Assembly (NCBI GenBank): GCA_037446575.1
Contig: JBBIII010000046.1
Span: 1 to 20,968, forward strand
Length of the DNA stretch: 20,968 bases
Source of the DNA: JBBIII01 sp037446575
GTDB taxonomy: Bacteria; Bacteroidota; Ignavibacteria; UBA10030
Direction of reading: 5' to 3'
How positions within the stretch are numbered: the first letter of the stretch is position 1; the number at the start of each line of letters is the position of its first letter. The notes beneath the pieces were generated by a model, which saw only the letters and a program-made list of their open reading frames with translations, made no database searches and was not told the DNA's origin. A program made the position numbers and the translations under genes. This document shows positions 1 to 8,038 of the stretch, one piece after another.

Positions 1-112
1 CATAAAACGTTACTTTGTGTCTGTAGAGGTTAAGTGAAGAAATTATAAGTTTTTCTGAATGAACGTTGCAAAAACGGTATATTCATAGTGTGGGTTATTT
101 ACTAAATTATGC

Positions 113-143
113 TGCCTGATCCGGATTCCCGCAAATGCAGGCA
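113..143. repeat. Small imperfect inverted repeat, REP-like
   Basis: TGCCTG at 113-118 is matched by CAGGCA at 138-143. Inside lies ATTCCCGC-aaat-GCAGGCAT, a tight imperfect hairpin resembling the ATTCCCGC/GCGGGAAT extragenic palindromes found in many bacteria. It lies beyond the msrAB stop and could act as a weak terminator for that gene, but there is no clean T-run. Nothing else is recognisable in 1-207. Confidence 0.25.
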
Positions 144-207
144 TTTCTTAAAAAACACTCTTTTAGGTAAAATTGTGAACGTGATGACTTTAATGTGTCG
201 CGTAACT

Positions 208-1272
208 TCAATTATGAAATAAAAACAGCAAATATCCATAACCTTCTTTTTCCATATCTTTTTTTGGTATAAATTTTAACGAAGCAGAATTAATGCAATA
301 ACGAAGATTGGTGGGAGATGGGCCGTCATAAAAAACATGTCCGAGATGAGCTTCCCCATTTTTGCTTCGAACTTCAACTCGATCCATAAATAAAGATTTA
401 TCTGATTTTTTAACTATATGTCTTGTATCTATAGGTTTTGTAAAGCTGGGCCAACCTGTGCCGGAATCATACTTATCTTTAGAACTAAACAAAGGTTCTC
501 CAGATATAACATCTACATAAATTCCCTCTTTTTTATTATTCCAATAGGCGTTTTTGAAAGGCGGTTCCGTTCCACATTGCATGGTAACAATAAATTGCTC
601 TGGAGATAATTTTTTCTTTATATCTTCTGTACTCGGAATTTTATATTTATCCAATCCAATATCCCCCCAAACCTTTTCAATATATTTATCTCTGCCAGAT
701 GCGTTTCGGTAGCTGTAATACCGAACCGGATTTTTTCTGCAGAATTGTTGGTGATATTCTTCTGCAGGATAGAATTCTGAAAATTTTATTAAACGTGTTA
801 AAATCGGTTTGTCGAAAATTTTACTTTCTTCTAATTCACTTTTAGATGTTTCAGCAATTTTTTTCTGCAACTCGTTATGATAAAAAATTACGGAAAGATA
901 TTGCGAACCTCTATCTACAAAAGATCCACTTCCGTCGGTAGGATCAATCTGGCGCCAAAAAATATCGAGCAGTTCTGTGTAACTAATTATTTTTGGATCA
1001 AAAATTATTTGCACGCATTCGTAATGTCCTGTTGTACCTTTGCAAACTTCGTCGTATGTTGGGTCTTTTACATGTCCGCCAGAATAGCCGGAAGTAACAC
1101 TTATTACGCCATCCAAATCTGTAAAAGCTGTTTCTGTACACCAAAAACAACCGCAAGCAAATGTTGCTGTTTCCATTTTACTATCAATCATATAACCGTC
1201 ACTTTTATTTGAATTCATTTTTAGGCAGCCCCAAAAAAGAAAACTAATGAAATAAATGAGTATTAATTTCAT
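208..1272 (-). CDS. msrAB: Lipoprotein MsrA-MsrB peptide methionine sulfoxide reductase fusion
   Basis: Repairs oxidised methionine in proteins: the MsrA half acts on the S-sulfoxide and the MsrB half on the R-sulfoxide. The 354-aa reading starts at the ATG at 1272, because this yields a clean lipoprotein signal (MKLILIYFISFLFWGC, Cys16). An upstream in-frame ATG at 1329 would add 19 charged residues in front of the signal and is less likely. MsrA comes first, with the GCFWC motif (catalytic Cys42), followed by MsrB with SGTGWPSF, HLGHVF and RYCINSASL (catalytic Cys326). The two CxxC zinc pairs of many MsrB proteins are absent, so this is a zinc-free type; a Cys in MQCGTEPPF may help recycling. 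The signal implies action on the periplasmic side, repairing envelope proteins. It is transcribed divergently from the hydrogenase cluster. Function is sure from the motifs; location is inferred. Confidence 0.93.
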   Translation of the reverse strand: MKLILIYFISFLFWGCLKMNSNKSDGYMIDSKMETATFACGCFWCTETAFTDLDGVISVTSGYSGGHVKDPTYDEVCKGTTGHYECVQIIFDPKIISYTELLDIFWRQIDPTDGSGSFVDRGSQYLSVIFYHNELQKKIAETSKSELEESKIFDKPILTRLIKFSEFYPAEEYHQQFCRKNPVRYYSYRNASGRDKYIEKVWGDIGLDKYKIPSTEDIKKKLSPEQFIVTMQCGTEPPFKNAYWNNKKEGIYVDVISGEPLFSSKDKYDSGTGWPSFTKPIDTRHIVKKSDKSLFMDRVEVRSKNGEAHLGHVFYDGPSPTNLRYCINSASLKFIPKKDMEKEGYGYLLFLFHN

Positions 1273-1401
1273 TTTAATTTGTTTAGTATGTTTAATTTTA
1301 AAACACAGAAATTTATTCAAGAGTTTCACTTGTCTTTTTTAAAATAATCGAGCACAATTATTCATTTTTAAAAATTTAACATGGTAGACTTTATTATTAG
1401 C

Positions 1402-1417
1402 AACATATTAGTATGTT
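1402..1417. promoter_or_regulatory. Perfect dyad in the msrAB-hypA divergent region
   Basis: AACATA-TTAG-TATGTT: 6-bp arms around 4 nt, the geometry of a dimeric regulator site (FNR/CRP-like spacing, but not the FNR consensus TTGAT-N4-ATCAA). It lies 62 nt upstream of the hypA ATG and 129 nt upstream of the msrAB ATG, so it could serve either gene. No regulator can be named. In AT-rich DNA a chance origin is possible. Confidence 0.3.
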
Positions 1418-1479
1418 TTTACGAAAATATTTTAATTTACAATTAGGACAATTTTTGCGATATTGTAGCAGATTTGTTT

Positions 1480-1836
1480 ATGCATGAACTTTCAATCGCT
1501 CAAAATATAATCGATATAGTTAAAAGAAATGTGCCAGATACAGAATGGGCAAACGTATCAAGCATTCGCTTAAAAATTGGATCATGCGCCGGAATTGTAA
1601 CAAATTCACTTGAGTTTTCATTTAACGCAATTAAAGAAGATTCAATGCTAAAAGAAGCAAAATTAGAAATTGAGTCCATTCCATTTCAAGTTCAGTGTAA
1701 TGCCTGCAATAAAATATCTGAAAACGAATTAGGGTTTATAATTTGCGAGCAATGCGGGGGCGCAGATACAAAAATTTTATCAGGAACCGAATTGGATATT
1801 ATTGATATTAAGCTTAATGAACCAATGGAAAAATAA
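1480..1836 (+). CDS. hypA: Hydrogenase nickel incorporation protein HypA
   Basis: HypA works with HypB to deliver nickel to the large-subunit precursor of [NiFe]-hydrogenase. The 118-aa protein begins MHELSIAQN. His2 is the essential nickel ligand of the family, which decides the ATG at 1480 over an in-frame TTG six bases upstream. The zinc-ribbon domain has two CxxC pairs (Cys73/Cys76 and Cys89/Cys92). Its stop overlaps the start of hypB by one base (TAATG), so the two are translationally coupled. It is the first gene of the hydrogenase cluster, and its promoter should lie in 1273-1479, shared with divergent msrAB. The identification is firm; a role with a nickel enzyme other than HoxH is possible in addition. 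Confidence 0.96.
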   Translation: MHELSIAQNIIDIVKRNVPDTEWANVSSIRLKIGSCAGIVTNSLEFSFNAIKEDSMLKEAKLEIESIPFQVQCNACNKISENELGFIICEQCGGADTKILSGTELDIIDIKLNEPMEK

Positions 1837-2492
1837 TGAGTATAGTAACAATAGAAAGAAAAGTTTTAGAAAAAAATGATGAGCTTGCGGCTATCAACCG
1901 TAAGAAGTTTAATGAACTTGGAATGTATGTGTTAAATATCGTAAGCTCGCCCGGCTCCGGTAAAACAAGTATATTAGAACGCACGTTGGAATATTTGAAA
2001 AATAAAATTAAGATTGCTGTAATCGAGGGAGATGTTCAAACTGATTTTGACGCACAACGCATAGCAAAGCTTAATGTGCCTGTCGTGCAAATAGTAACAA
2101 ACGGCGCATGTCATTTAGACGCGAAGTTAGTTCAGGATGCTGTAGCTAATTTAGAATTGAAGGGGATTCAATTGTTAATTATCGAAAATGTCGGCAATCT
2201 TGTTTGTCCGGCTAACTATGATTTAGGAGAGGACATAAAAGTAGTAGTCGCAAGTGTAGCAGAAGGAGATGACAAACCGTTAAAATACCCGAGTATGTTC
2301 CGAAATTCTTCTATTCTTATAATTAATAAAATTGACTTATTGCCGTATGTAAATTGTAATATAGATGAATTGAAAAATAACGCATTAAAAATAAATCCAA
2401 AATTAAAAATATTTGAAACTTCTTGCACCACAAAAGAAGGAATTGAAAAGTGGTGGAAATGGTTGTTAGAGCAAATTAATAATCGTAAGTAA
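1836..2492 (+). CDS. hypB: Hydrogenase nickel incorporation GTPase HypB
   Basis: A SIMIBI-class GTPase that drives nickel insertion with HypA. The 218 residues hold a P-loop (SSPGSGKT, about 37-44), EGDVQTDFDAQRI (64-76), the metal-site residues Cys92-His93 in NGACHLDA and Cys124 in ENVGNLVCP, and the guanine-specifying NKIDL (164-168). The N-terminal CxxCGC nickel site of E. coli HypB and the His-rich nickel-storage stretch of other HypBs are both missing, so it is the minimal form that binds metal only in the G domain. It overlaps hypA by one base and ends 53 nt before hoxE. HypC, D, E and F, needed for the Fe(CN)2CO group, are not in the window. Confidence 0.97.
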   Translation: MSIVTIERKVLEKNDELAAINRKKFNELGMYVLNIVSSPGSGKTSILERTLEYLKNKIKIAVIEGDVQTDFDAQRIAKLNVPVVQIVTNGACHLDAKLVQDAVANLELKGIQLLIIENVGNLVCPANYDLGEDIKVVVASVAEGDDKPLKYPSMFRNSSILIINKIDLLPYVNCNIDELKNNALKINPKLKIFETSCTTKEGIEKWWKWLLEQINNRK

Positions 2493-2545
2493 AAATTTGT
2501 AAGTTAATATAAATTGTATAACAAATAATGGAAAATGAATAATAA

Positions 2546-3061
2546 ATGGTAAAAGCAGAACAAAAAAATCATCCGAGCGGCGATAATCGGTTTAAACTGC
2601 TCGATAGAGCTATAACAAAGCATCATTCAAGCGGCGATTCGTTAATTGAAATTTTGCATGTAGCTCAGGGAATATTTGGTTTTTTAGATAACGATCTTTT
2701 GATTTACATTTCAAACTCGCTAAAGCTTCCTTTAAGCCGGGTGTATGGCGTTGCTACATTCTATCACTTTTTCCGTATGAAGCCGCAGGGAGAACACACA
2801 TTTGTGCTTTGCACCGGTACGGCTTGCTATGTTAAAGGCGCGAACGAAATTCAAAAAGCAGTTGAGCATCAATGCCAGTGCAAGTTTGGAGAAACAACAA
2901 AAGATAATAAAGTATCTCTTATAGCGGCGCGGTGTGTTGGTTCGTGCGGACTTGCGCCAGTTGTTGTAATGGATAATACGGTTGCCGGCAAGTTAACGCC
3001 CAATGATGCAATTAATAAAATTAAACAATGGCAGGAAGAACAGAAGGAGGTGGCTGTATGA
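2546..3061 (+). CDS. hoxE: Bidirectional [NiFe]-hydrogenase diaphorase subunit HoxE
   Basis: A NuoE-like thioredoxin-fold [2Fe-2S] subunit of the NAD(P)-linked hydrogenase, thought to help couple the diaphorase module to electron carriers. The 171 residues contain an N-terminal helical part with GVATFYHFF (68-76) and four cluster cysteines in the family spacing: Cys89-x4-Cys94 and Cys130-x3-Cys134. Length matches HoxE/NuoE. Presence of HoxE marks the five-subunit HoxEFUYH form (cyanobacteria, purple sulfur bacteria) rather than the four-subunit form of Cupriavidus. The upstream 53-nt gap is AT-rich with no strong ribosome site, but the gene carries the site for hoxF at its own 3' end. A complex I NuoE role is excluded by the hydrogenase neighbours. 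Confidence 0.94.
   Translation: MVKAEQKNHPSGDNRFKLLDRAITKHHSSGDSLIEILHVAQGIFGFLDNDLLIYISNSLKLPLSRVYGVATFYHFFRMKPQGEHTFVLCTGTACYVKGANEIQKAVEHQCQCKFGETTKDNKVSLIAARCVGSCGLAPVVVMDNTVAGKLTPNDAINKIKQWQEEQKEVAV
3045..3050 (+). promoter_or_regulatory. Strong ribosome binding site for hoxF inside hoxE
   Basis: AGGAGG ends 7 nt before the ATG at 3058, which overlaps the hoxE stop as ATGA. It is one of the few canonical Shine-Dalgarno sequences in the window. It favours 3058 over the in-frame ATG at 3028, which would place the motif inside the coding sequence. Confidence 0.75.
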
Positions 3062-4719
3062 CGGTTGAAGAACTCCATGATGTGGCTGAAAAAGAACAAG
3101 CGCGTCAGGCGCAATACGATCACAGAATTTTGTACTGCTCATCTGCAGGATGTGTTTCGAGCGGATGCGATGCTGTTAAAACAACAATGAAAAAGACATT
3201 AGAAGAACTTGGCTTAACCAAAAAATGTGAATTAGTCGGCACTGGTTGTTTGGGACTATGTGGAGAAGGTCCGCTTGTTTTTATTCAAACGGATAAAACT
3301 CTTTATCAACAAGTGAATGCTGATGTTGCAAGGCGAATAATTGTTGAGCATATAGCACAAGGAAAAAAAGTTGCAGAAAATCTGCTTGATCTGAATGACC
3401 CCTTCTTCTCGTATCAGAAAAAGATTGTGCTTGAAAATATGGGGCGAATAAACGCAGAAAGCATTGAAGAATATATAGCGGCAGATGGATATGAAGCTTT
3501 AGCAAAAGCTTTATCTGAAATGACGCCCGAAGAAGTAATTTCCGAAATCCGGAAATCTGGTTTGCGCGGACGCGGTGGCGCCGGCTATCCGACTGGATTG
3601 AAATGGGATATTGTTCGCAAAGGAACTTCTGATCAGAAGTATGTGGTTTGCAACGCCGACGAAGGCGACCCCGGTGCGTTTATGGATCGAAGCGTTCTTG
3701 AAGGCGACCCTCATAGAGTTTTAGAGGGAATGGCGATTGCCGGTTATGCTGTCGGCGCAAATCAGGGATATATTTATGCGCGCGCTGAATATCCGTTGGC
3801 TATAGACCGATTAAAGACAGCAATCAAACACGCTGAAAGATTTGGTTTATTAGGCAACCGGATTTTAGAATCACAATTTAATTTTAGAATTGATATTCGT
3901 ATTGGCGCGGGCGCATTTGTTTGCGGTGAAGAGACTGCATTGTTGCGTTCGGTAATGGGCAGACGCGGACGTCCAAAAGTACGCCCGCCATATCCTTCTG
4001 AAAAAGGATTATGGGATAAACCGACCGTAATAAATAATGTGGAAACTTTTGCAAACGTTGCTCCGATAATTCTGAATGGAAGCGGATGGTTTAATAGTAT
4101 CGGCACACAGAAAAGTCCGGGTACAAAAGTATTTGCATTGGCGGGCGATATTAAAAGAACTGGTTTAGTAGAAGTGCCAATGGGCATTCCGCTTAAGAAA
4201 GTGGTTTTCGATATAGGCGGCGGAACGCCTGATGGAACAGAATTTAAAGCGGCGCAAACAGGTGGACCTTCCGGCGGATGTATTCCGAATGAACACCTCG
4301 ATTTGCCGGTTGATTATGAATCGCTCCAAACTGTCGGCTCTATTATGGGTAGCGGCGGAATGATTATTATGAACAATAAAGCCGATATGGTTGATGTTGC
4401 AAAATATTTTATGGATTTCTGCATGGATGAATCGTGCGGAAAGTGCATACCTTGCCGTGTTGGAACAAAACATATTTACATGCTTCTCGATAAAGTAATC
4501 AAAGGAGAAGCGAGCGAGGAAGAATTCATATTGCTGCAAGAACTCTGTATGATGGTTAAAGAAACGAGTTTGTGCGGACTTGGTCAATCGGCGCCCAATC
4601 CGGTTTTATCAACTATTCGATTTTTTAGAGAAGAATATACATCGAAATTGAAAAAGAAGACCGAATTACTTGCGCAAGGAAATGGCCATTCAAATGAAAT
4701 TGCAGCAAAGGAGTCATAA
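3058..4719 (+). CDS. hoxF: Hydrogenase diaphorase subunit HoxF (NADH/FMN binding)
   Basis: Catalytic diaphorase subunit that exchanges electrons with NAD(P)(H) through FMN. The 553-aa protein has an N-terminal thioredoxin-like [2Fe-2S] domain (Cys27-x4-Cys32 and Cys64-x3-Cys68), then the NuoF core: the glycine-rich GLRGRGGAGYPTG (168-180) and CNADEGDPGAFMDR (198-211) FMN/NADH region, GAGAFVCGEETALL (283-296), an SLBB-like segment about 355-440, and a C-terminal [4Fe-4S] site (Cys460, Cys463, Cys466, Cys506). The extra N-terminal domain is typical of HoxF and of some NADH-dependent enzymes. The start overlaps the hoxE stop by 4 nt, and hoxU starts 3 nt after it, so the three diaphorase genes are co-translated. 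NAD versus NADP preference cannot be read from the sequence. Confidence 0.96.
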   Translation: MTVEELHDVAEKEQARQAQYDHRILYCSSAGCVSSGCDAVKTTMKKTLEELGLTKKCELVGTGCLGLCGEGPLVFIQTDKTLYQQVNADVARRIIVEHIAQGKKVAENLLDLNDPFFSYQKKIVLENMGRINAESIEEYIAADGYEALAKALSEMTPEEVISEIRKSGLRGRGGAGYPTGLKWDIVRKGTSDQKYVVCNADEGDPGAFMDRSVLEGDPHRVLEGMAIAGYAVGANQGYIYARAEYPLAIDRLKTAIKHAERFGLLGNRILESQFNFRIDIRIGAGAFVCGEETALLRSVMGRRGRPKVRPPYPSEKGLWDKPTVINNVETFANVAPIILNGSGWFNSIGTQKSPGTKVFALAGDIKRTGLVEVPMGIPLKKVVFDIGGGTPDGTEFKAAQTGGPSGGCIPNEHLDLPVDYESLQTVGSIMGSGGMIIMNNKADMVDVAKYFMDFCMDESCGKCIPCRVGTKHIYMLLDKVIKGEASEEEFILLQELCMMVKETSLCGLGQSAPNPVLSTIRFFREEYTSKLKKKTELLAQGNGHSNEIAAKES

Positions 4720-4722
4720 TTT

Positions 4723-5457
4723 ATGTCAGTTATAACATTTACGATAAATGATGTTCAGTACAGCGCTCACGAAGGCGAAACAATTCTTCAAGTAGCGCGC
4801 GATAATAAAATCCACATACCTACTTTATGTTTTCTCGAAGGGCTATCTACGCTTGGCGCTTGCCGATTGTGCATGGTCGAAATTGAAGGAACGCCAAAAC
4901 TTTTTCCCGCCTGCACAACAAAACCTACAGAGGGTATGATAGTTCGGACAGAGACAGAGCGATTAAAAAAATATCGAAAAATGATTGTAGAGTTATTGGC
5001 GTCTGAAGGAAATCACCAATGTGCTGTTTGCGTTGTGAATGGTCACTGTGAATTGCAAGACCTTGCGTATGAAGTAGGGTTAGACCATGTACGTGTTCCA
5101 TATCTTTATCCGCGTAAAACGCTTGACGCAACACATAAAGAGTTCGTAATGGATAGAAATAGGTGCGTTCTCTGCACGCGATGCGTGAGAGTTTGCCACG
5201 AAGTTGAAGGAGCGCATGTGTGGGATATTGGCGGACGAGGAATTAACTGTGAAATTATTGCTGATCTTCATATGCCATGGGGTAAGTCCGAAAGCTGCAC
5301 ATCCTGCGGGAAATGTGTGCGTGTTTGCCCAACCGGCGCATTATTCGAGAAGGGCGCAACTATAGGCGAAATGGAAAAAGAACGTGGATTTATTAAATTC
5401 ATTGTAACGGCGCGAAATAAAAGAGAATGGATACGTGTTGCTCCAGAAGATGAATAG
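4723..5457 (+). CDS. hoxU: Hydrogenase diaphorase iron-sulfur subunit HoxU
   Basis: An electron-wire subunit linking HoxF to the hydrogenase module, equivalent to the N-terminal part of complex I NuoG. The 244 residues hold a plant-ferredoxin-type [2Fe-2S] domain (Cys36, Cys47, Cys50, Cys64), a His-Cys3 cluster region (His98, Cys100, Cys103, Cys109 in NHQCAVCVVNGHC), and two ferredoxin-type [4Fe-4S] motifs (Cys148/151/154/158 and Cys192/195/198/202). It stops where NuoG would continue into its molybdopterin-like domain, which is diagnostic of HoxU. It follows hoxF by 3 nt and is separated from hoxY by 74 nt of AT-rich DNA with a short tandem repeat. Confidence 0.96.
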   Translation: MSVITFTINDVQYSAHEGETILQVARDNKIHIPTLCFLEGLSTLGACRLCMVEIEGTPKLFPACTTKPTEGMIVRTETERLKKYRKMIVELLASEGNHQCAVCVVNGHCELQDLAYEVGLDHVRVPYLYPRKTLDATHKEFVMDRNRCVLCTRCVRVCHEVEGAHVWDIGGRGINCEIIADLHMPWGKSESCTSCGKCVRVCPTGALFEKGATIGEMEKERGFIKFIVTARNKREWIRVAPEDE

Positions 5458-5503
5458 TTTTGTATAATATTGTAAACTAAAAAAATAAAAATTAATTATT
5501 GAA

Positions 5504-5531
5504 AACTGATAACTGATTACTGAGAACTAAT
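5504..5531 (+). repeat. Four-copy degenerate heptamer repeat abutting hoxY
   Basis: Units AACTGAT, AACTGAT, TACTGAG and AACTAAT run without gaps directly into the hoxY ATG at 5532. The array occupies the place of the ribosome binding site and contains no purine-rich Shine-Dalgarno motif. Similar simple AT-rich repetition (AATGGAAAATGAATAATAA-like) precedes hoxE at about 2527-2545. Confidence 0.65.
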
Positions 5532-6068
5532 ATGAAACCAAGAGTAGCAACAGCATGGTTAGGCGGATGTTCGGGATGCCATATGTCTTTTCTCGACTTA
5601 GATGAGCGATTGATTGAACTTGCGGATAAAATAGAGCTTGTGTATTCGCCAATTGCTGATATAAAAGATTTTCCGAAAAATGTTGACGTAACGCTTGTTG
5701 AAGGAGCAATAGCAAACTCCGAAAATGAGGAATTAGCGCATATCATCCGTAAAAATTCACGTATAATAGTTGCGTTTGGCGATTGCGCTACAACAGGCAA
5801 TGTTACAGCTATGCGCAACCCGATTCCTTTGGATGATGTGCTGCAACGGTCTTATATAGATTTTGCGGAAAAAAATCCGCGTATCCCAGATGAATACACA
5901 ACTATTGCGCAACTAATGAAAACAGCCAAGCCGCTGCATGAAATAATAAAAGTTGACGCATGGCTGCATGGCTGTCCGCCTACGGCAGATCAAATATGGT
6001 TTGTTATAACAGAATTGCTGAATGGAAAAATTCCAGAACTTCCGCCAGCTTACTTGCGTTATGGATAA
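5532..6068 (+). CDS. hoxY: [NiFe]-hydrogenase small subunit HoxY
   Basis: Carries the proximal [4Fe-4S] cluster that takes electrons to or from the NiFe site in HoxH. The 178 residues have the ligands Cys13 and Cys16 (WLGGCSGCHMS), Cys85 (FGDCATTG) and Cys148 (LHGCPP). The protein is short: it has no Tat signal and lacks the C-terminal domain for medial and distal clusters found in membrane-bound uptake hydrogenases, so the enzyme is cytoplasmic, as expected for group 3d. The gap to hoxH is 47 nt. The start is the first ATG after the heptamer array. Assignment is firm from the four cysteines and the position between hoxU and hoxH. Confidence 0.96.
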   Translation: MKPRVATAWLGGCSGCHMSFLDLDERLIELADKIELVYSPIADIKDFPKNVDVTLVEGAIANSENEELAHIIRKNSRIIVAFGDCATTGNVTAMRNPIPLDDVLQRSYIDFAEKNPRIPDEYTTIAQLMKTAKPLHEIIKVDAWLHGCPPTADQIWFVITELLNGKIPELPPAYLRYG

Positions 6069-6115
6069 AACAAAGTTATTAATGAGAAATTTTTAATTAA
6101 GAATGTGAGAAATAA

Positions 6116-7549
6116 ATGTCAAAGACTATTACCTTAGCTCCGGTGACCAGAATTGAGGGTCATGCAAAGATTACAATTCAGCTAGATGAAAATAATGACG
6201 TATCAGATGTAAGATTTCATGTAAACGAATTTCGCGGATTTGAAAAATTTACTGAAGGCAGATTGCTTTGGGAAATGCCCGGCATTACATCGCGAATATG
6301 CGGTATTTGTCCGGCAAGTCATCTTGTTACATCTTCAAAAGCCGGCGATGATATACTTGCGGTTGAAATTCCTGAAACTGCCGAAAAACTACGCCGATTG
6401 TTAACGCTTGCTCAATGGTTGCAATCGCATGCGTTAAGTTTTTTCCATCTCTCATCCCCCGATTTTCTTTTAGGATTTGATTCCGATCCGGCGATTCGAA
6501 ATGTTTTTGGTTTAATTGCCGCTGATAAAGAATTTACTAAGCGTGGAATTCGATTAAGAAAATTTGGACAAGAGATTATCGAAATACTTGGCAGTCGGCG
6601 AATTCATACTCCTTGGACAGTTCCAGGCGGTGTGCGCGATCCGCTCGAACCAGCAAAAAAAGATTACATGCTTGGCTGGATTCCCGAAGCAAAAGAGACC
6701 GTGCAATTGGCTTTAGAGGCAATAAAGAAAATTCATAAGAAATATCAAAAAGAAATCCCTGAATTTGGAAATTTCCGATCATTGTTGGTTGGATTAGTTA
6801 CCAAAGACGGCGGATTGGAATATTACGATGGTTATCTCCGCATTAAAGATGGAAATGATAACACAATAGCAGACAAGATTGAGCCAAAAAAATATTATGA
6901 ACATTTCGGCGAAGCAGTTGAACCTTGGTCATATTTAAAGTTTCCTTATTATAAACAATTTGATTATCCAAAAGGAATTTACCGGGTTGGTCCATTGGCG
7001 CGAGTAAATATATGCGATTACATAGAAACTCCATTAGCGGAAGCTGAACGCAAAGTCTTTAAAGCATTAAGCGGAAATGTTGGAGTTGTGAACAATTCTT
7101 TCTATTACCATTACGCCAGATGTATAGAAATGTTGTTTGCGGTCGAGAAAATTGAAATGCTTTTAAATGATCCTGCAATCCTTGGCACAAACGTTCGCTC
7201 GATGGCGTCAATTAATAGAACCGAAGGAGTCGGTTGCTCCGAAGCGCCACGCGGCGTGTTGTTTCATCATTATTATGTAAATAAAGATGGCGTAATTAAA
7301 AAAGCAAATCTTGTTATCGCTACAGCGCAAAATAATATCGCAATGAACCGAACCGTAAAACAAATTGCCGCTCATTTTATTGACGGTAAAAAAGGAAAAA
7401 TTACGGAGGGAATTTTAAATCGGGTTGAAGCTGGAATTCGTTGTTACGATCCATGTCTTTCATGTTCTACTCATGCTCTCGGCAAGATGCCGATGGCGGT
7501 AGAACTGTTTAATTCAAAGGGAGAGTTGCTGGATAAAATTAGCAGATGA
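6116..7549 (+). CDS. hoxH: [NiFe]-hydrogenase large subunit HoxH (precursor)
   Basis: Holds the NiFe(CN)2CO centre that reversibly splits H2. The 477-aa precursor has the N-terminal motif RICGICPASH with Cys62 and Cys65, and the C-terminal motif DPCLSCSTH with Cys447, Cys450 and His453. After His453 come 24 residues beginning ALGKMPM, the extension removed once nickel is in place; 24 residues is also the length in the Cupriavidus HoxH precursor. The RxCxxC/DPCxxC pattern, small HoxY and adjacent HoxEFU fit the group 3d NAD-linked enzyme. Its stop overlaps the endopeptidase ATG (ATGA). Oxygen tolerance and preferred direction cannot be deduced. Confidence 0.97.
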   Translation: MSKTITLAPVTRIEGHAKITIQLDENNDVSDVRFHVNEFRGFEKFTEGRLLWEMPGITSRICGICPASHLVTSSKAGDDILAVEIPETAEKLRRLLTLAQWLQSHALSFFHLSSPDFLLGFDSDPAIRNVFGLIAADKEFTKRGIRLRKFGQEIIEILGSRRIHTPWTVPGGVRDPLEPAKKDYMLGWIPEAKETVQLALEAIKKIHKKYQKEIPEFGNFRSLLVGLVTKDGGLEYYDGYLRIKDGNDNTIADKIEPKKYYEHFGEAVEPWSYLKFPYYKQFDYPKGIYRVGPLARVNICDYIETPLAEAERKVFKALSGNVGVVNNSFYYHYARCIEMLFAVEKIEMLLNDPAILGTNVRSMASINRTEGVGCSEAPRGVLFHHYYVNKDGVIKKANLVIATAQNNIAMNRTVKQIAAHFIDGKKGKITEGILNRVEAGIRCYDPCLSCSTHALGKMPMAVELFNSKGELLDKISR

Positions 7550-7995
7550 AAAAAACGTTAGTCGTTGGCTACGGCAATACGCTTCGTGGAGATGATGCGG
7601 CTGGTATTCGCGCCGCAGAATTGATAGCAAAACAACATCCTGAAATTAACTGCGTTTGCGTGCATCAGCTTATGCCCGAGTTAGCCGAGCAAATTGCCGA
7701 ATCTGATTTAGTTTTTTTTATTGACGCCGACGAAAGCACATCACAACCGTATGCGCGATTGATTTCGCCAAGTATAAACAGCGATCAACCGCACACTCAT
7801 TTTATATCCCCCGAATCACTACTAAGTTTAAGTCAGCAATTGTATCAAAGCATTCCATCTAAGGTTTATATAATTGGAATTCCTGCATCGCAATTTGAAT
7901 TTAGCGAAGAACTTTCTGAAAAAACCAAAATATCAGTTGAGGCGGCAGTTGAGATAGTAATAGAATTAATTAAGTCTCACCTAAATTCCTTTTAG
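7546..7995 (+). CDS. hoxW: HoxH C-terminal maturation endopeptidase (HoxW type)
   Basis: A nickel-dependent checkpoint protease that removes the HoxH C-terminal extension. The 149 residues show the family N-terminus GYGNTLRGDDAAG (8-20; Asp16/Asp17), the central FIDAD (58-62) that supplies the second acidic ligand, and His85 in THFISPESLL, matching the nickel-binding Glu16/Asp62/His93 site of E. coli HybD. It overlaps hoxH by 4 nt, the usual coupling of a hydrogenase with its own specific protease. It is the last gene of the hydrogenase block, and no clear intrinsic terminator follows it. The symbol is assigned by context; hyaD/hycI-like names are used for other groups. Confidence 0.92.
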   Translation: MKKTLVVGYGNTLRGDDAAGIRAAELIAKQHPEINCVCVHQLMPELAEQIAESDLVFFIDADESTSQPYARLISPSINSDQPHTHFISPESLLSLSQQLYQSIPSKVYIIGIPASQFEFSEELSEKTKISVEAAVEIVIELIKSHLNSF

Positions 7996-8038
7996 TATTA
8001 AGTTGTAAGAATAATAAATCCGTATAGATTACTGGGAG

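Noticed and set aside
2..37. Twelve codons in frame at the left edge (ending VSVEVK then TGA) could be the end of a plus-strand gene.
   Set aside because: Far too short to recognise, and equally short frames arise by chance.
1465..1471. GTAGCAG just upstream of hypA resembles a NikR half-site (GTAGCAC).
   Set aside because: The partner position 13 nt upstream matches GTGCTAC at only about two of seven bases, so there is no dyad; NikR control of the hox cluster is not supported.
3774..4587. Two long open frames (137 and 140 codons) antisense to hoxF.
   Set aside because: They lie opposite a strongly conserved coding region, have no family features or ribosome sites, and are explained by the codon composition of hoxF.
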